Source: Acidobacteriota bacterium (GTDB taxonomy: Bacteria > Acidobacteriota > Terriglobia > Terriglobales > Acidobacteriaceae). From it: a DNA stretch of 63,355 nt. Below are positions 42,120-51,025 of the stretch, piece by piece. The translations under genes and the position numbers were made by a program. Numbering within the stretch: the stretch's first letter is position 1; each line of letters begins with the position of its first letter. Below the pieces are notes generated by a model. That model was not told where the DNA came from. It saw only the letters and a list, made by a program, of their open reading frames with translations, and searched no databases. The stretch is taken from assembly GCA_021803035.1 (NCBI GenBank), contig JAJZME010000030.1:1-63355 (forward strand). Direction: 5' to 3'.

Positions 42120-43574
42120 GTGAGCATCTTTGGCAGGCTAAGCCGCGACAGACTGCAGCCACTCTTTTTCTTTGGCAATAATCCAATCACGCTGATCGGC
42201 TCGGGGTTGACCACGGCCTCGGCAGTCACTCTCATCTTCTACTGGATTGTGAACCTGATGACAGGCCGGTTCGCCAATCCCTATCTCGGACTTATCTTCT
42301 TTCTCGGCCTTCCGGGACTTTTTGTTCTCGGCCTGATCCTGATTCCCATCGGCATGTGGCGCCGGCGCGCGGTGCTGCTCCGCACCGGGCAGATACCGCC
42401 GTCTTATCCTGAGATTCGCCTTGATAACGCACTCTTCCGCCATGGCGTCATCGTCGTGCTTGTGGCGACCGCGGTCAATCTTGCCATTGTCAGTATTGCG
42501 ACTTATCAGGGTGTTACTTATATGGATTCGGCAAGCTTCTGCGGCACCTCCTGCCACGTCATGAAGCCGCAGTGGACCGCCTACCAGGAATCGCCGCACT
42601 CCCATGTGCCCTGCGTGGAATGCCATGTGGGCGCAGGCATGTCCGCCTATGTTCGGGCCAAGGTCAACGGAACCAAGCAGCTCTTCGAGGTTGCCTTCAA
42701 CACCTATCCCCGGCCCATTCAGGCGCCGCTGTCGGTGCTGCGCCCGGCCAGGGCCACCTGCGAGAAGTGCCACACGCCGGCACGCTTTGTCGGCGACCAG
42801 TTGCTGGTTCTCACCTCTTTCGGCAACGACAAGGCGAACACGTCGTATCAAACGGTGCTGGTGCTGCACGTCGGCGGCATTGATTCGCTCCGGCACTTGA
42901 GTGGAATTCATGGCGCGCACCTGAACGACTTCACCTATGTGGCCACCGATTCCACTGACCAGAAGATTATCTCCGTCAGCATGCCCAACGGCCACGGCGG
43001 AACAACCACCTTTGTCGATCAGAGCTGGAAAGGGCCGGTCAAAGGCATCACCCGCACCATGGACTGTATGGATTGCCACAACCAGGCCACGCACGTCTTC
43101 CAGACTCCCGAACAGGCGCTCGACTCGGTGATGGTTAACGGCAGCCCCAGTCCCAGCCTCCCCTATGTCCATAAGGAAGGCCTGAAACTGATCAAGGCCA
43201 AGTACACGTCGCAGGCGCAGGCCGGAACAGAAATCACGGCCGGGCTGGAAAACTACTATCGCACCAGGTATCCCGATGTCTGGAACACGCAGCGCGCGCT
43301 GGTCGTGGGAGCAGCCCGGACCCTGGTCACCATCTACGACCGCAACGTCTTTCCCAGCATGAAAGTCACCTGGGGAACTTATCCGGACAACATCGGACAC
43401 ATGGACTATCCCGGCTGTTTCCGCTGTCACGACGGCAATCACGTTTCCAAAAGCGGCAAGGTGATCAGCGACGATTGCAACCTGTGCCACAACCTGCTGG
43501 CGGTGGATGAAACCAACCCGAAGGTGGTCAGCGATCTGGGCCTGAAGGGCAACGTGCCTGCGGCTCTTCAGTAG
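42120..43574 (+). CDS. NapC/NirT-type multiheme cytochrome c with extra membrane helices
   Basis: This membrane-anchored periplasmic cytochrome probably takes electrons from menaquinol. The 484-residue protein has three hydrophobic segments (about 22-47, 56-80 and 108-128), whereas NapC and NrfH usually have one. Six heme motifs follow: Cys141-Cys145-His146 (CGTSCH, a CX3CH variant followed by VM), then CVECH (165-169), CEKCH (214-218), CMDCH (316-320), CFRCH (433-437) and CNLCH (453-457). The long insertion between hemes 3 and 4 (220-315) is beta-rich. Start GTG 42120 has an excellent gggaggg site. No terminal reductase is adjacent; a role near the Qmo-like cluster 2.4 kb upstream is only a possibility. 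Confidence 0.88.
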   Translation: MSIFGRLSRDRLQPLFFFGNNPITLIGSGLTTASAVTLIFYWIVNLMTGRFANPYLGLIFFLGLPGLFVLGLILIPIGMWRRRAVLLRTGQIPPSYPEIRLDNALFRHGVIVVLVATAVNLAIVSIATYQGVTYMDSASFCGTSCHVMKPQWTAYQESPHSHVPCVECHVGAGMSAYVRAKVNGTKQLFEVAFNTYPRPIQAPLSVLRPARATCEKCHTPARFVGDQLLVLTSFGNDKANTSYQTVLVLHVGGIDSLRHLSGIHGAHLNDFTYVATDSTDQKIISVSMPNGHGGTTTFVDQSWKGPVKGITRTMDCMDCHNQATHVFQTPEQALDSVMVNGSPSPSLPYVHKEGLKLIKAKYTSQAQAGTEITAGLENYYRTRYPDVWNTQRALVVGAARTLVTIYDRNVFPSMKVTWGTYPDNIGHMDYPGCFRCHDGNHVSKSGKVISDDCNLCHNLLAVDETNPKVVSDLGLKGNVPAALQ

Positions 43575-43581
43575 CAACGCC

Positions 43582-44592
43582 TCATTGGCTGCCTGATTCA
43601 ACCACGATGACCGCGGATCCGTCCGCGGTCTCGTGTTTTACCGCGCCAAGCGCCTTATTTGCGTCTTCCAGCGAGAAGCTTGTGCTCGAAGGCCGGAGGT
43701 CCAGCTCGCGGGCCAGGGCCAGAAAGTCGCGGGCATCCTGCCGCGTGACGTTGGCCACGCTGCGCAACTGGCGCTCGCCCCACAGCAGGCTGTCGTAGTC
43801 GAAGGGCGGCATCTGATCCAGGTGAATGGCGTTGATGGCCACCACGCCGCCCTTGCGCAAGGTGGACAGCGCGGCGACAACAACCTTGCCGCTGGGGGCG
43901 AAGGTGATGGCGCGATCGAGCATCCTGGGCGGCCTGGCGTTTTCGTCAGCGCCGACCCAGGTTGCCCCGCATCTCTCCGCGGCTTTGCGATGGGCCTCGC
44001 CGCGCGTCACCACATAAACCTCGCAATCCCATGCCTGCAGCACGCGAATGGCCAGCGACGCCGAGCTCCCAAACCCGAACAGGCCCACGCGCTCCCCGCG
44101 CTGCACGCCCGCCACGCGCAAACTGCGGAATCCGATGATGCCGGCGCACAACAGCGGCGCCACCTGCCATGCATCGAGTCCTTCGGGCAAGGGAACCGCG
44201 AAATCGGCGCGAACCGCCGCGTACTCCGCATAGCCGCCGTCGATCGAGTAGCCGGTGAAGACGGGCCGATCGCAAAGATTTTCCATATCGTGGCGGCAGA
44301 ACCAGCAGTCGCCGTCCACGCCGCCCAGCCACGAGACGCCCACCCGCGTTCCCGCCGGCAAATCGGCGGTTGCGCCTTCCACCACCTCGCCCACAATCTG
44401 ATGGCCGGGCACGATGCGCGGCTGCAGCGGCGGCAGATCGCCCTCCACGATGTGAAGATCGGTGCGGCAGACGCCGCAGGCGATCACCTTAAGCAAAATC
44501 TGTCCAGGCTGCAGTTGCGGCTTCGGGCGCTCTTCAAGCAGGAGCCACTCGCCTGGCCGGGCCAATCTGGGATCGAAGACCGCTGCTCGCAT
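43582..44592 (-). CDS. zinc-dependent alcohol dehydrogenase (AdhA-like)
   Basis: This is a medium-chain dehydrogenase of 336 residues that oxidises or reduces alcohols or aldehydes with NAD(P). The catalytic zinc ligands are Cys42 and His64 followed by Glu68 (GHQIVGE). The structural zinc lobe has Cys96, Cys99 and Cys107, but the usual first cysteine is replaced (Asp93), so the site is altered. The Rossmann fold has GLFGFGSSASLAIRVL. The end is convergent with the cytochrome gene, 7 bases away, and an 8-bp hairpin (43610-43629) inside its 3' end could stop the cytochrome transcript. The ATG follows gaggagg. Confidence 0.9.
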   Translation of the reverse strand: MRAAVFDPRLARPGEWLLLEERPKPQLQPGQILLKVIACGVCRTDLHIVEGDLPPLQPRIVPGHQIVGEVVEGATADLPAGTRVGVSWLGGVDGDCWFCRHDMENLCDRPVFTGYSIDGGYAEYAAVRADFAVPLPEGLDAWQVAPLLCAGIIGFRSLRVAGVQRGERVGLFGFGSSASLAIRVLQAWDCEVYVVTRGEAHRKAAERCGATWVGADENARPPRMLDRAITFAPSGKVVVAALSTLRKGGVVAINAIHLDQMPPFDYDSLLWGERQLRSVANVTRQDARDFLALARELDLRPSSTSFSLEDANKALGAVKHETADGSAVIVVESGSQ

Positions 44593-44623
44593 GTTCTCCT
44601 CCTCGCGGCGCTCGTTCGCTGCT

Positions 44624-46246
44624 TTAGGGCTCTCCGGGCCGCCCGTGTACGGTCTTTTTCAGTCTTCCGATGTCCACTGTGAACTCCGGGTCCGCACGCG
44701 TTCCTCCAACCACCACGGGCACCACCGTTCCCGAACCGCCTTGCTTGAAAAAGTGGTCAAGAGGCTTCAGCAGCAGTCCCTTCCATCCGCCCACCATCTG
44801 TGAAATGGTAGCCTGCATCTTTGCGGTCCCGGTAAAGTGCAGCTTTCCGCTTGCCACGCCGTAGCTGCCCTTCAGGTTGATCTGCACTCCGGGCACCTCG
44901 TAGACCAGATCCGGCAAAGTCACCACATTGTTCTTCATCTGAAAATTACTGCGCATGGTCGCGCGGACATGCGCCGCGGCCCGGCTGTCGGTGTCTTTGG
45001 GCTGCCCTTGCCCGCGCATGCTCAGTCCACCGACGCGCTGCTGCATCTTCGCGTTGGTGAAGCGCGTATCCGTGAGCGTGAAGCTCCCCTTCAGCCGCAT
45101 GCGGTCGCCGACCGGTGCCGGGCCCGGCGGAATATCGAGCGCCGTTTTCATGGCCAGCGCGCCGGTCAGCAGCGGAGCGCCGCGGCTTGCCAGGCGCAGA
45201 AAATCCTGTATCCGTCCGCCGTTCACGTATACGGCCAGCGCAATATAGCGCCCCGCCGGCACACGCACAACATGCCCTCGCGCAATCAGGTGTGAGTGCC
45301 CCAGCGTTGCATTCACCGGTTCGAGCCAGGTGTCGCCGTCGGTGCCGTCCACGCGCGCGTGGAAGCGCGTGCGCAGATCCATCGCCGCGCCCCCTGTGCC
45401 CAGCCGGAAGTCGGGGGTATTGGTCTCGCCGTCCACCGTCATATCGGACAACGTGCCCGAATAGTGCCCTTGGGAGCTAAGAATCCCTGCAATCCCCTTG
45501 AAGCTGGCCAGGTTTGCGTGTTCAAAGCGATAGTTGCCGGAGACCGGGCTGTCGGCGGGATCGTCCACAACCCACGGCCCAAAGCTGCCCTTTGTAATGA
45601 TCGTTCCCACCGGACGCGGGTTGGTCAGCCTGGCGCCGAACTTCATCGCGCCGCCGCCGCTGATGCCCGTCAGCTTCAGATGCGCAATCGCGAACTTCAG
45701 CGGCGGCTTGCCGGGCTTGCCCGGCTCCAGGGTCAGATGCGCTGCCGTGCAATCGATGGCGCCCAGGGTGATTTGCACCAGCGGCGGCTTGCTGTTCGGG
45801 CTGCGGCGCGCGACGGCCGCCACGGCATGTCCCAGTTGCGCCTTCGGCGGCAGATCCACGTCCAGTCCCCTCAATTGCACAAGGGAGATGTGGAACGGCT
45901 TGCCGGGGTTATAGTGCAGCGGCGCGTGGAAGCGGAACTCCTTGAGCTGGATCAGCGGCTGGCCGGCCTCCGGGCCTGCGGCATGTGACGCCGGCGGCCA
46001 GATGCGCAGTCCCTTGCCCTCGGCCCACAGCCCGTCCATCAGCGAAATGTGAAAGCTGTCCAGTGCGACCCGGGCGTGAAAGTGCTCTTCAAGCTCTGCC
46101 ACAATGCGGGCGCGCAGAAAAGGCTCAACCCGGTGCAGCGCCACCAAAAGCGCCGCGCCCGTCGCAATCAAGGCCACCAGCAGGCCGCCGCCGGTCCACA
46201 CCAGCCATCTGTGCCGGCGCCAGAACGACTTGTGTGCCTTCGCCAA
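44624..46246 (-). CDS. AsmA-like membrane-anchored protein
   Basis: The 540-residue protein has one N-terminal transmembrane helix (WLVWTGGGLLVALIATGAAL, about residues 16-36). A long periplasmic beta-rich region follows with repeated LRIWPP, FRFHAPLHYNPGKPF and LVQLRGLDVDLP elements. It ends with a segment resembling AsmA C-termini (YEVPGVQINLKGSYGVASG, then VVPVVVGGTRADPEFTVDI). AsmA-family proteins are linked to outer-membrane biogenesis and lipid transport. The start is TTG 46246, chosen because it gives a proper membrane anchor; gggggt lies upstream. The gene is divergent from the zinc-ribbon gene. Confidence 0.75.
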   Translation of the reverse strand: MAKAHKSFWRRHRWLVWTGGGLLVALIATGAALLVALHRVEPFLRARIVAELEEHFHARVALDSFHISLMDGLWAEGKGLRIWPPASHAAGPEAGQPLIQLKEFRFHAPLHYNPGKPFHISLVQLRGLDVDLPPKAQLGHAVAAVARRSPNSKPPLVQITLGAIDCTAAHLTLEPGKPGKPPLKFAIAHLKLTGISGGGAMKFGARLTNPRPVGTIITKGSFGPWVVDDPADSPVSGNYRFEHANLASFKGIAGILSSQGHYSGTLSDMTVDGETNTPDFRLGTGGAAMDLRTRFHARVDGTDGDTWLEPVNATLGHSHLIARGHVVRVPAGRYIALAVYVNGGRIQDFLRLASRGAPLLTGALAMKTALDIPPGPAPVGDRMRLKGSFTLTDTRFTNAKMQQRVGGLSMRGQGQPKDTDSRAAAHVRATMRSNFQMKNNVVTLPDLVYEVPGVQINLKGSYGVASGKLHFTGTAKMQATISQMVGGWKGLLLKPLDHFFKQGGSGTVVPVVVGGTRADPEFTVDIGRLKKTVHGRPGEP

Positions 46247-46358
46247 CGCTCAACCCCCGTTAAGCACCATTTTCACAGCATATCGCCGCGGTTCGCCTGC
46301 ACCCCCCGCCGCCCGCCATTTTCGCGAGGGGTGGCAAATGACGTATGCTTTCTGAACG

Positions 46359-47144
46359 GTGGATGAGCGCATTGAAAATCTTGTGAAACTGCAGGGCCTC
46401 GAGTTGCAGCGGGCCCGCATCGCGCAACAAATGCGCGGGTTGCCCAACGAGATCGAGCAGGCCGAGGCTGCGCTGGCCGCCGCCCAGAACCGTTCCGCCG
46501 AAATCTCCTCCGCGCTATCGCGCGAAGACTCGCTGCGCACGCGCCAGGAACGCGAGATCAAAGAGCACCGCCAGAAGGCCGCGCGTTTCCGCGCGCAGCT
46601 CAACTCCGTCAAGACGCCCGCGCAGGCTGAAGCCATCGAGCACGAGATCCAGTTTGCCGCCGCCGAGGCGGACCGTCTGGAAACCGATGAAATCACCAGC
46701 CTGGAACGCAGCGAGGCGCAGGAAGCGGCGCTGGCCCGCGCCCGCGCCGAAGTGGAATCGCTTGCCGTCGATCTCGAAACCATCCGCGCCAGTGTTGCCC
46801 GCCGCCAGCAGGAGTTGGCTGTGCAGCTTGCCGAGCTCGACCAGGGCCGCGAAGCCGTGCGCCAGTTGATCGAGCCGGAATGGCTGAGCCACTTCGATCG
46901 CCTTGCCGCCTCGCGCGGCACCGCCATTGTGCGCGCGGAAAACCAGCAGTGCACCGGCTGCCGCATGGGTGTTCGTCCCCAAATCTGGAACCAGCTCCGC
47001 GAAGGCCAGCTTCTTACCTGCGATAGTTGCAGCCGCCTCCTTTACTGGGATCCAGCCATGGCGCCGGCGCCCAAAGCCCCGCGGCCGGAGCTTATTCCCG
47101 GCGCTGGACGCGCCCCGCGCAAGCCCCGCCACGCCGGAGCCTGA
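46359..47144 (+). CDS. coiled-coil protein with C-terminal C4 zinc ribbon
   Basis: The 261-residue protein is mostly a long alpha-helical coiled coil (residues 5-180, rich in Glu, Ala, Arg and Gln). A zinc ribbon follows with two CxxC pairs, QQCTGCRMG and LTCDSCSRLLYW, and a Pro/Ala/Lys-rich tail. It fits the C4-type zinc ribbon family (DUF164/CT398-like) of unknown molecular function, suspected to act with nucleic acids or the ribosome. GTG 46359 starts the protein; no ATG is available near the N-terminus. The amidohydrolase gene follows after 16 bases. Confidence 0.85.
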   Translation: MDERIENLVKLQGLELQRARIAQQMRGLPNEIEQAEAALAAAQNRSAEISSALSREDSLRTRQEREIKEHRQKAARFRAQLNSVKTPAQAEAIEHEIQFAAAEADRLETDEITSLERSEAQEAALARARAEVESLAVDLETIRASVARRQQELAVQLAELDQGREAVRQLIEPEWLSHFDRLAASRGTAIVRAENQQCTGCRMGVRPQIWNQLREGQLLTCDSCSRLLYWDPAMAPAPKAPRPELIPGAGRAPRKPRHAGA

Positions 47145-47160
47145 CTGCCCGGAGCGTTTG

Positions 47161-48081
47161 ATGCTCGATCGCCGCCGCTTTCTCGCCCGGCCGGCCGCCG
47201 CACTCGCCGCCGTCCCGCTGCGCCGCAGCGCGGCCTCGCCCGCGTTGCCAACCGCCTCCAACAGGCCGCTTATGATCGATTCGCACGTCCACGTTTACGA
47301 GCACGATCCGCGCTTTCCCTTTGCCGCTGGCGAAAACCCCCCGGCCCAGGATGCAACCCCCGCGATGCTCATCGAGCTGATGCGCGCCAACGGCGTCGCG
47401 CGCACCGTCCTCATCCAGGTCATTTACTACCGCTGGGACAACAGCTATCTCCTCAGCGTCCTCAAGCGCAACCCCACGCTCTTTCAGGCAGTCTGCCGCG
47501 TTAATCCCGAAGATCCGGCCGCGCCGGACGAGCTTTCCCGGCTCACCGGGCAAGGTTTCCGCGGTGTGCGGCTGAGCCCGGCGGGCACGGCCGCCGGAGA
47601 CTGGATTCGCGGACCGCTGATGCCGCCGCTCTGGCGCCGGTGCAGCCAGCTCAAGGTGCCCATGACCATCCTGGCGCCGGTTACGCGCATGCCCGATCTG
47701 GTGCCGCTGATCGAAGCCAACCCCGAGCTGGTCGTGGTGATCGACCACATGGCCGATTGCCCCGTCGGCCGGCCCGATCAGTTGAAGCTGCTGCTCGATC
47801 TGGCCCGCTACCCCACGGTCTTTGTAAAGATCTCCGACATCTGGATGATCTCGAAACAGCCCTATCCCTATCCCGACGCGCAGCAGCAGGTCCGGCGCAT
47901 CATGGACCGCTTCGGCGCCGGCCGCCTGATGTGGGACACCAACTGGCCTGTCTCGCTCCGGCAGCTACCCTACGCGAAGATCGTCGAGCTGTATCGCGAT
48001 CATCTCGATTTCGTCACGCCGGAAGAGCATCGGCAAATTCTCAGCGGAACGGTGCAGAAGATCTGGCCCTTCGGACTGTAA
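47161..48081 (+). CDS. amidohydrolase 2-family TIM-barrel hydrolase, probably secreted
   Basis: The 306-residue protein is of the amidohydrolase-related family (PF04909 type). The metal-binding start IDSHVHVYEHDP holds His42 and His44, IDHMADCP gives a further His, and MWDTNWPVS near the end supplies the late acidic residue. The N-terminus MLDRRRFLARPAAALAAVPL looks like a Tat signal, so it is probably exported. Family members include lactonases and decarboxylases acting on small carboxylates. It follows the zinc-ribbon gene by 16 bases with the ribosome binding site cggagcg. Confidence 0.85.
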   Translation: MLDRRRFLARPAAALAAVPLRRSAASPALPTASNRPLMIDSHVHVYEHDPRFPFAAGENPPAQDATPAMLIELMRANGVARTVLIQVIYYRWDNSYLLSVLKRNPTLFQAVCRVNPEDPAAPDELSRLTGQGFRGVRLSPAGTAAGDWIRGPLMPPLWRRCSQLKVPMTILAPVTRMPDLVPLIEANPELVVVIDHMADCPVGRPDQLKLLLDLARYPTVFVKISDIWMISKQPYPYPDAQQQVRRIMDRFGAGRLMWDTNWPVSLRQLPYAKIVELYRDHLDFVTPEEHRQILSGTVQKIWPFGL

Positions 48082-48118
48082 TCGCCCGCCTTTCCCTGAT
48101 CCATTGCCCGATCAAGGT

Positions 48119-49273
48119 TCATTCCGCGGGCAATCGCTCCGGAATCAGTCCCCGGTGCACCGCCGCCGCCCTGCGCCAGTGAGCGCGGTTGTGTGAAATC
48201 ACAGCCAGCCGCACAGCCAGTGAAATCGCTGCGCCCACCAGCGTACAAAACGCGCGCCGCGCCGCAATCTCCGGCCCGGGCAGCTCATTCAGCGAGAGCA
48301 GAAAGACGATATACCCCGTGATGCACACCGAAAACAGCGCGTAATTCACGTTCAGCAGCCCATATGAGAGCCACGCGAACAGCGCCGTCAAGCCGGCCAG
48401 CACCATCGGCGAGGCCTGCACGTGCGCCAGCCCGAAACTCACCAGCACCGCTCCGCCAATCGTTCCCAGCGCCCGCGCAACTGCCCGGCTCACCGTGTCC
48501 GTCACCGCCGGTTTCAGCACCAGCAGCGCTGTCATCGGTATCCAGTACCCGCTGGGGTAATGCAGCCTGCGGTAAACCTCCGTGCCCACCCCCACCGTGA
48601 CGGCCAGCCGCAGTGAATAGGGAATCGCGGAGTTCACAAATCTCCGTTGCCGCAACGATGCGGCCGTCTCCCGCACCGCGCAGCGCAACGCCCGCTGCTC
48701 TTCGCGCAGGTAGTGTTCCAGTTGCCATAGCCGCGTCCGCAGGTCGCCGAAAACATGCAGCATGAGCGCCGAGAGCACCAGTTGCAAGGCTCCGCCCGCC
48801 AGCAGCAGCAATCCGCGCTCGCCCGCGGCCACCAGCGGCGCCGGAAACGCTGAAGCCACCAGGAATGTAATCACACACTGCTGGCCCACCCAGCCGTATC
48901 CGCCGGGCCGTGCCGTCAGCATCCCGTAGCCGAATCCCCACAGCGCCGCCGTGAACACCAGCAACAGGTTCTCGTGCCCGATCAGCACGCCCACGAATCC
49001 TGAAAACGCCATGCCCAGCGTCACAAAGATCATGGGCAGCAGAGGCGACTCGTCGATGCTCTGCTTGTGCCCGAAGCCGGTGTTCATCGCTCCGCCGGCG
49101 GTTATCAATCCCACCACCGGATGCCCCATGGCCACACCTCCGCCCAGGCAAATCGCGACCGGCAGCGTAAAAATCAGGTCCGCGCGCAGACTCTGGTTTT
49201 GCCACTGGAACACGGCGCTATCCGTAAAAAATCTCCGCAGCCGGCTCGGCGGGGAAATGCGAGCAGTCGACAT
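48119..49273 (-). CDS. FUSC-family membrane protein (aromatic acid exporter-like)
   Basis: The 384-residue integral membrane protein has two blocks of hydrophobic helices (about 25-170 and 235-350) separated by a helical soluble stretch (HVFGDLRTRLWQLEHYLREE). This is half of the usual FUSC/YccS duplicated layout. The HYPSGYWIPMTALLVLKPAVTDTVSRAVARALGT segment (listed in parts: GYWIPMTALL, then TVSRAVARALGTI) is the FUSC family signature. Such proteins export aromatic acids or act in envelope stress. ATG 49273 follows aggaag; a longer open frame upstream is not supported. Confidence 0.82.
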   Translation of the reverse strand: MSTARISPPSRLRRFFTDSAVFQWQNQSLRADLIFTLPVAICLGGGVAMGHPVVGLITAGGAMNTGFGHKQSIDESPLLPMIFVTLGMAFSGFVGVLIGHENLLLVFTAALWGFGYGMLTARPGGYGWVGQQCVITFLVASAFPAPLVAAGERGLLLLAGGALQLVLSALMLHVFGDLRTRLWQLEHYLREEQRALRCAVRETAASLRQRRFVNSAIPYSLRLAVTVGVGTEVYRRLHYPSGYWIPMTALLVLKPAVTDTVSRAVARALGTIGGAVLVSFGLAHVQASPMVLAGLTALFAWLSYGLLNVNYALFSVCITGYIVFLLSLNELPGPEIAARRAFCTLVGAAISLAVRLAVISHNRAHWRRAAAVHRGLIPERLPAE

Positions 49274-49431
49274 ACTTCCTAGAATGCCATCCGCAGCCGC
49301 ACTTTGCGCAGACCCTGAAATCGCCCAGGGCAGCCTTCCTGCCTCCGGCCGTCCCACCCTGCTACTCTTTTAATCAGAGACAGCCGAAATCAACACATCG
49401 CTGATCTCTGATCCCCGCTCGGAGCCTGCTC

Positions 49432-49968
49432 GTGCAACGCATCTGCGTCGATATGGATGAAGTCATGGCCGACACTCTCGCCGAGCACCTGCGTCGCTAC
49501 AACGAAACCTTCGACGAGGCCGTTACCGTGCGGGATCTGGCTGGCAAGGGACTGTGGCAGGTTGCGCCTACCGACCGCCAGCAGCAGCTTCGCGCCTTCC
49601 TCGACGCCGAAGACTTCTTCGAGGACCTGCCGCTGATGCCCGGCGCCCAGGAGGTCCTCGAAGATCTCTCGGCGCGCTTTGAAATCTTTGTCGCCACCCA
49701 GGCCATGACCGTCCCCAACTCGCTCGGCCCCAAATACCGCTGGCTCCAGCGCCACTTTCCCTTCATCCCGCCCACGCATTACGTCTTTTGCGGCAACAAG
49801 TCCATTCTGCGCGCCGATTACCTGATCGACGACCTGCCGCAGAACCTGCTCCGCTTCGAGGGCCAGGGCTTGCTGTTCACCGCGCCGCATAATCTGGGCG
49901 CCACCGGCTTTACGCGCGTCGACAACTGGCAGCAGGTTGCCCAGTACTTCCGCGGCAATCCCTACTGA
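49432..49968 (+). CDS. 5'(3')-deoxyribonucleotidase, HAD superfamily
   Basis: This 178-residue HAD-type phosphatase removes phosphate from deoxyribonucleotides and helps balance dNTP pools. The catalytic DMDEV motif (Asp7 nucleophile, Asp9) is at the N-terminus. FEIFVATQAM follows in motif II position, and the late YLIDDLPQNL motif supplies metal ligands. The length fits the bacterial NT5C group. Start GTG 49432 has a ggag site about 6 bases upstream. It is followed after 169 bases by the metallophosphoesterase gene. Confidence 0.88.
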   Translation: MQRICVDMDEVMADTLAEHLRRYNETFDEAVTVRDLAGKGLWQVAPTDRQQQLRAFLDAEDFFEDLPLMPGAQEVLEDLSARFEIFVATQAMTVPNSLGPKYRWLQRHFPFIPPTHYVFCGNKSILRADYLIDDLPQNLLRFEGQGLLFTAPHNLGATGFTRVDNWQQVAQYFRGNPY

Positions 49969-50137
49969 GGGCCGCCGTTCCAGGACGCTGGCGCGCCTGC
50001 TGGCTATGCCGCACAAGGGGCGCGCGAAGAAACGCAAATCACAGAGTCGCCTCTGCTTGACCGGATCGGAAAGACCAATGGATTCCATGAAAACGCGCCA
50101 GGGTTTTGCGTTGCTTGCAACAGGGATACGATAAGGT

Positions 50138-51025
50138 ATGGGCACTTCCCCTTCTTCGCCCAAATTGACAATTCCGCGGCGCCGTTTTCTCCAGGCAGGG
50201 TTCGTTGGCACCGTCGGCCTTGCCGTCTACTCCGGCGAGATCGAGCGCCATTGGCTGGAGGTCACTCGCCGCAACGTGCCCATTGCCGGCTTGCCGGCTG
50301 CCTTTGACGGGATGAAAGTGGCGCAACTCAGCGACATTCACATGGACGAGTTCACTGAGCCGTTCTTTCTCCGCGACGCCATCCACCGCATCAACAGCCT
50401 CGATCCCGATGTGGTCTTTCTTACCGGCGACTATGTGACCTTCGGATTTGGCACCAGAAAATTCGCCATTGGCGCGGCCTGGCAGTGCGCCAACATCCTG
50501 CTCGGCCTCAAGTGCCGCCACATCTACGCCGCGCTGGGCAACCACGACATCATGATCGGCGCCGCCGAGGTGACCAAGGCGCTTACCGATAATGGCATCC
50601 GCGTGCTCCGCAACAGCTATCTCCCCATCGAGCGCGGCGGCTCCAGAATCTGGCTGTCAGGTCTGGACGACCCCGTCAACGGCCATCCGCGCCCCGATCT
50701 TGCCATTCCAGCCTCGATCCGCAACCTGCCCGGCGAGCCCGTGATTCTCCTTTGCCACGCCCCCGATTACGCCCGGCGCCTGCTTGCGGATCCCGCCGGC
50801 CAGGCCGTCAGCCTGATGCTCAGCGGTCACACCCACGGCGGCCAGATTCGCCTCCCGCTTGTGGGCGCACTGGTGCTGCCGAAGGGCGGCAAGCATTTTC
50901 CTGAAGGCGCTTATCGCCTCGGCTCGATGCAGCTCTATGTCAACCGCGGCCTGGGGACCGTCGGCATCCCTTTCCGCTTCGACTGCTCGCCGGAGATCAC
51001 ACTGCACACGCTGCGCACCGCTTGA
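50138..51025 (+). CDS. Tat-exported metallophosphoesterase (YaeI/YkuE-like)
   Basis: This is a calcineurin-like phosphodiesterase of 295 residues. All five metal motifs are present: LSDIHMDEF, FLTGDYV, GNHD, LLCHAPD and SGHTHGGQ. The N-terminus IPRRRFLQAGFVGTVGLAVYS is a Tat signal, so it should be exported and membrane-associated. Homologues of this type act on lipid substrates such as UDP-diacylglucosamine-like compounds or other phosphodiesters; the substrate is not assignable. The end matches the family (RGLGTVGIPFRFDCSPEI). Confidence 0.92.
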   Translation: MGTSPSSPKLTIPRRRFLQAGFVGTVGLAVYSGEIERHWLEVTRRNVPIAGLPAAFDGMKVAQLSDIHMDEFTEPFFLRDAIHRINSLDPDVVFLTGDYVTFGFGTRKFAIGAAWQCANILLGLKCRHIYAALGNHDIMIGAAEVTKALTDNGIRVLRNSYLPIERGGSRIWLSGLDDPVNGHPRPDLAIPASIRNLPGEPVILLCHAPDYARRLLADPAGQAVSLMLSGHTHGGQIRLPLVGALVLPKGGKHFPEGAYRLGSMQLYVNRGLGTVGIPFRFDCSPEITLHTLRTA

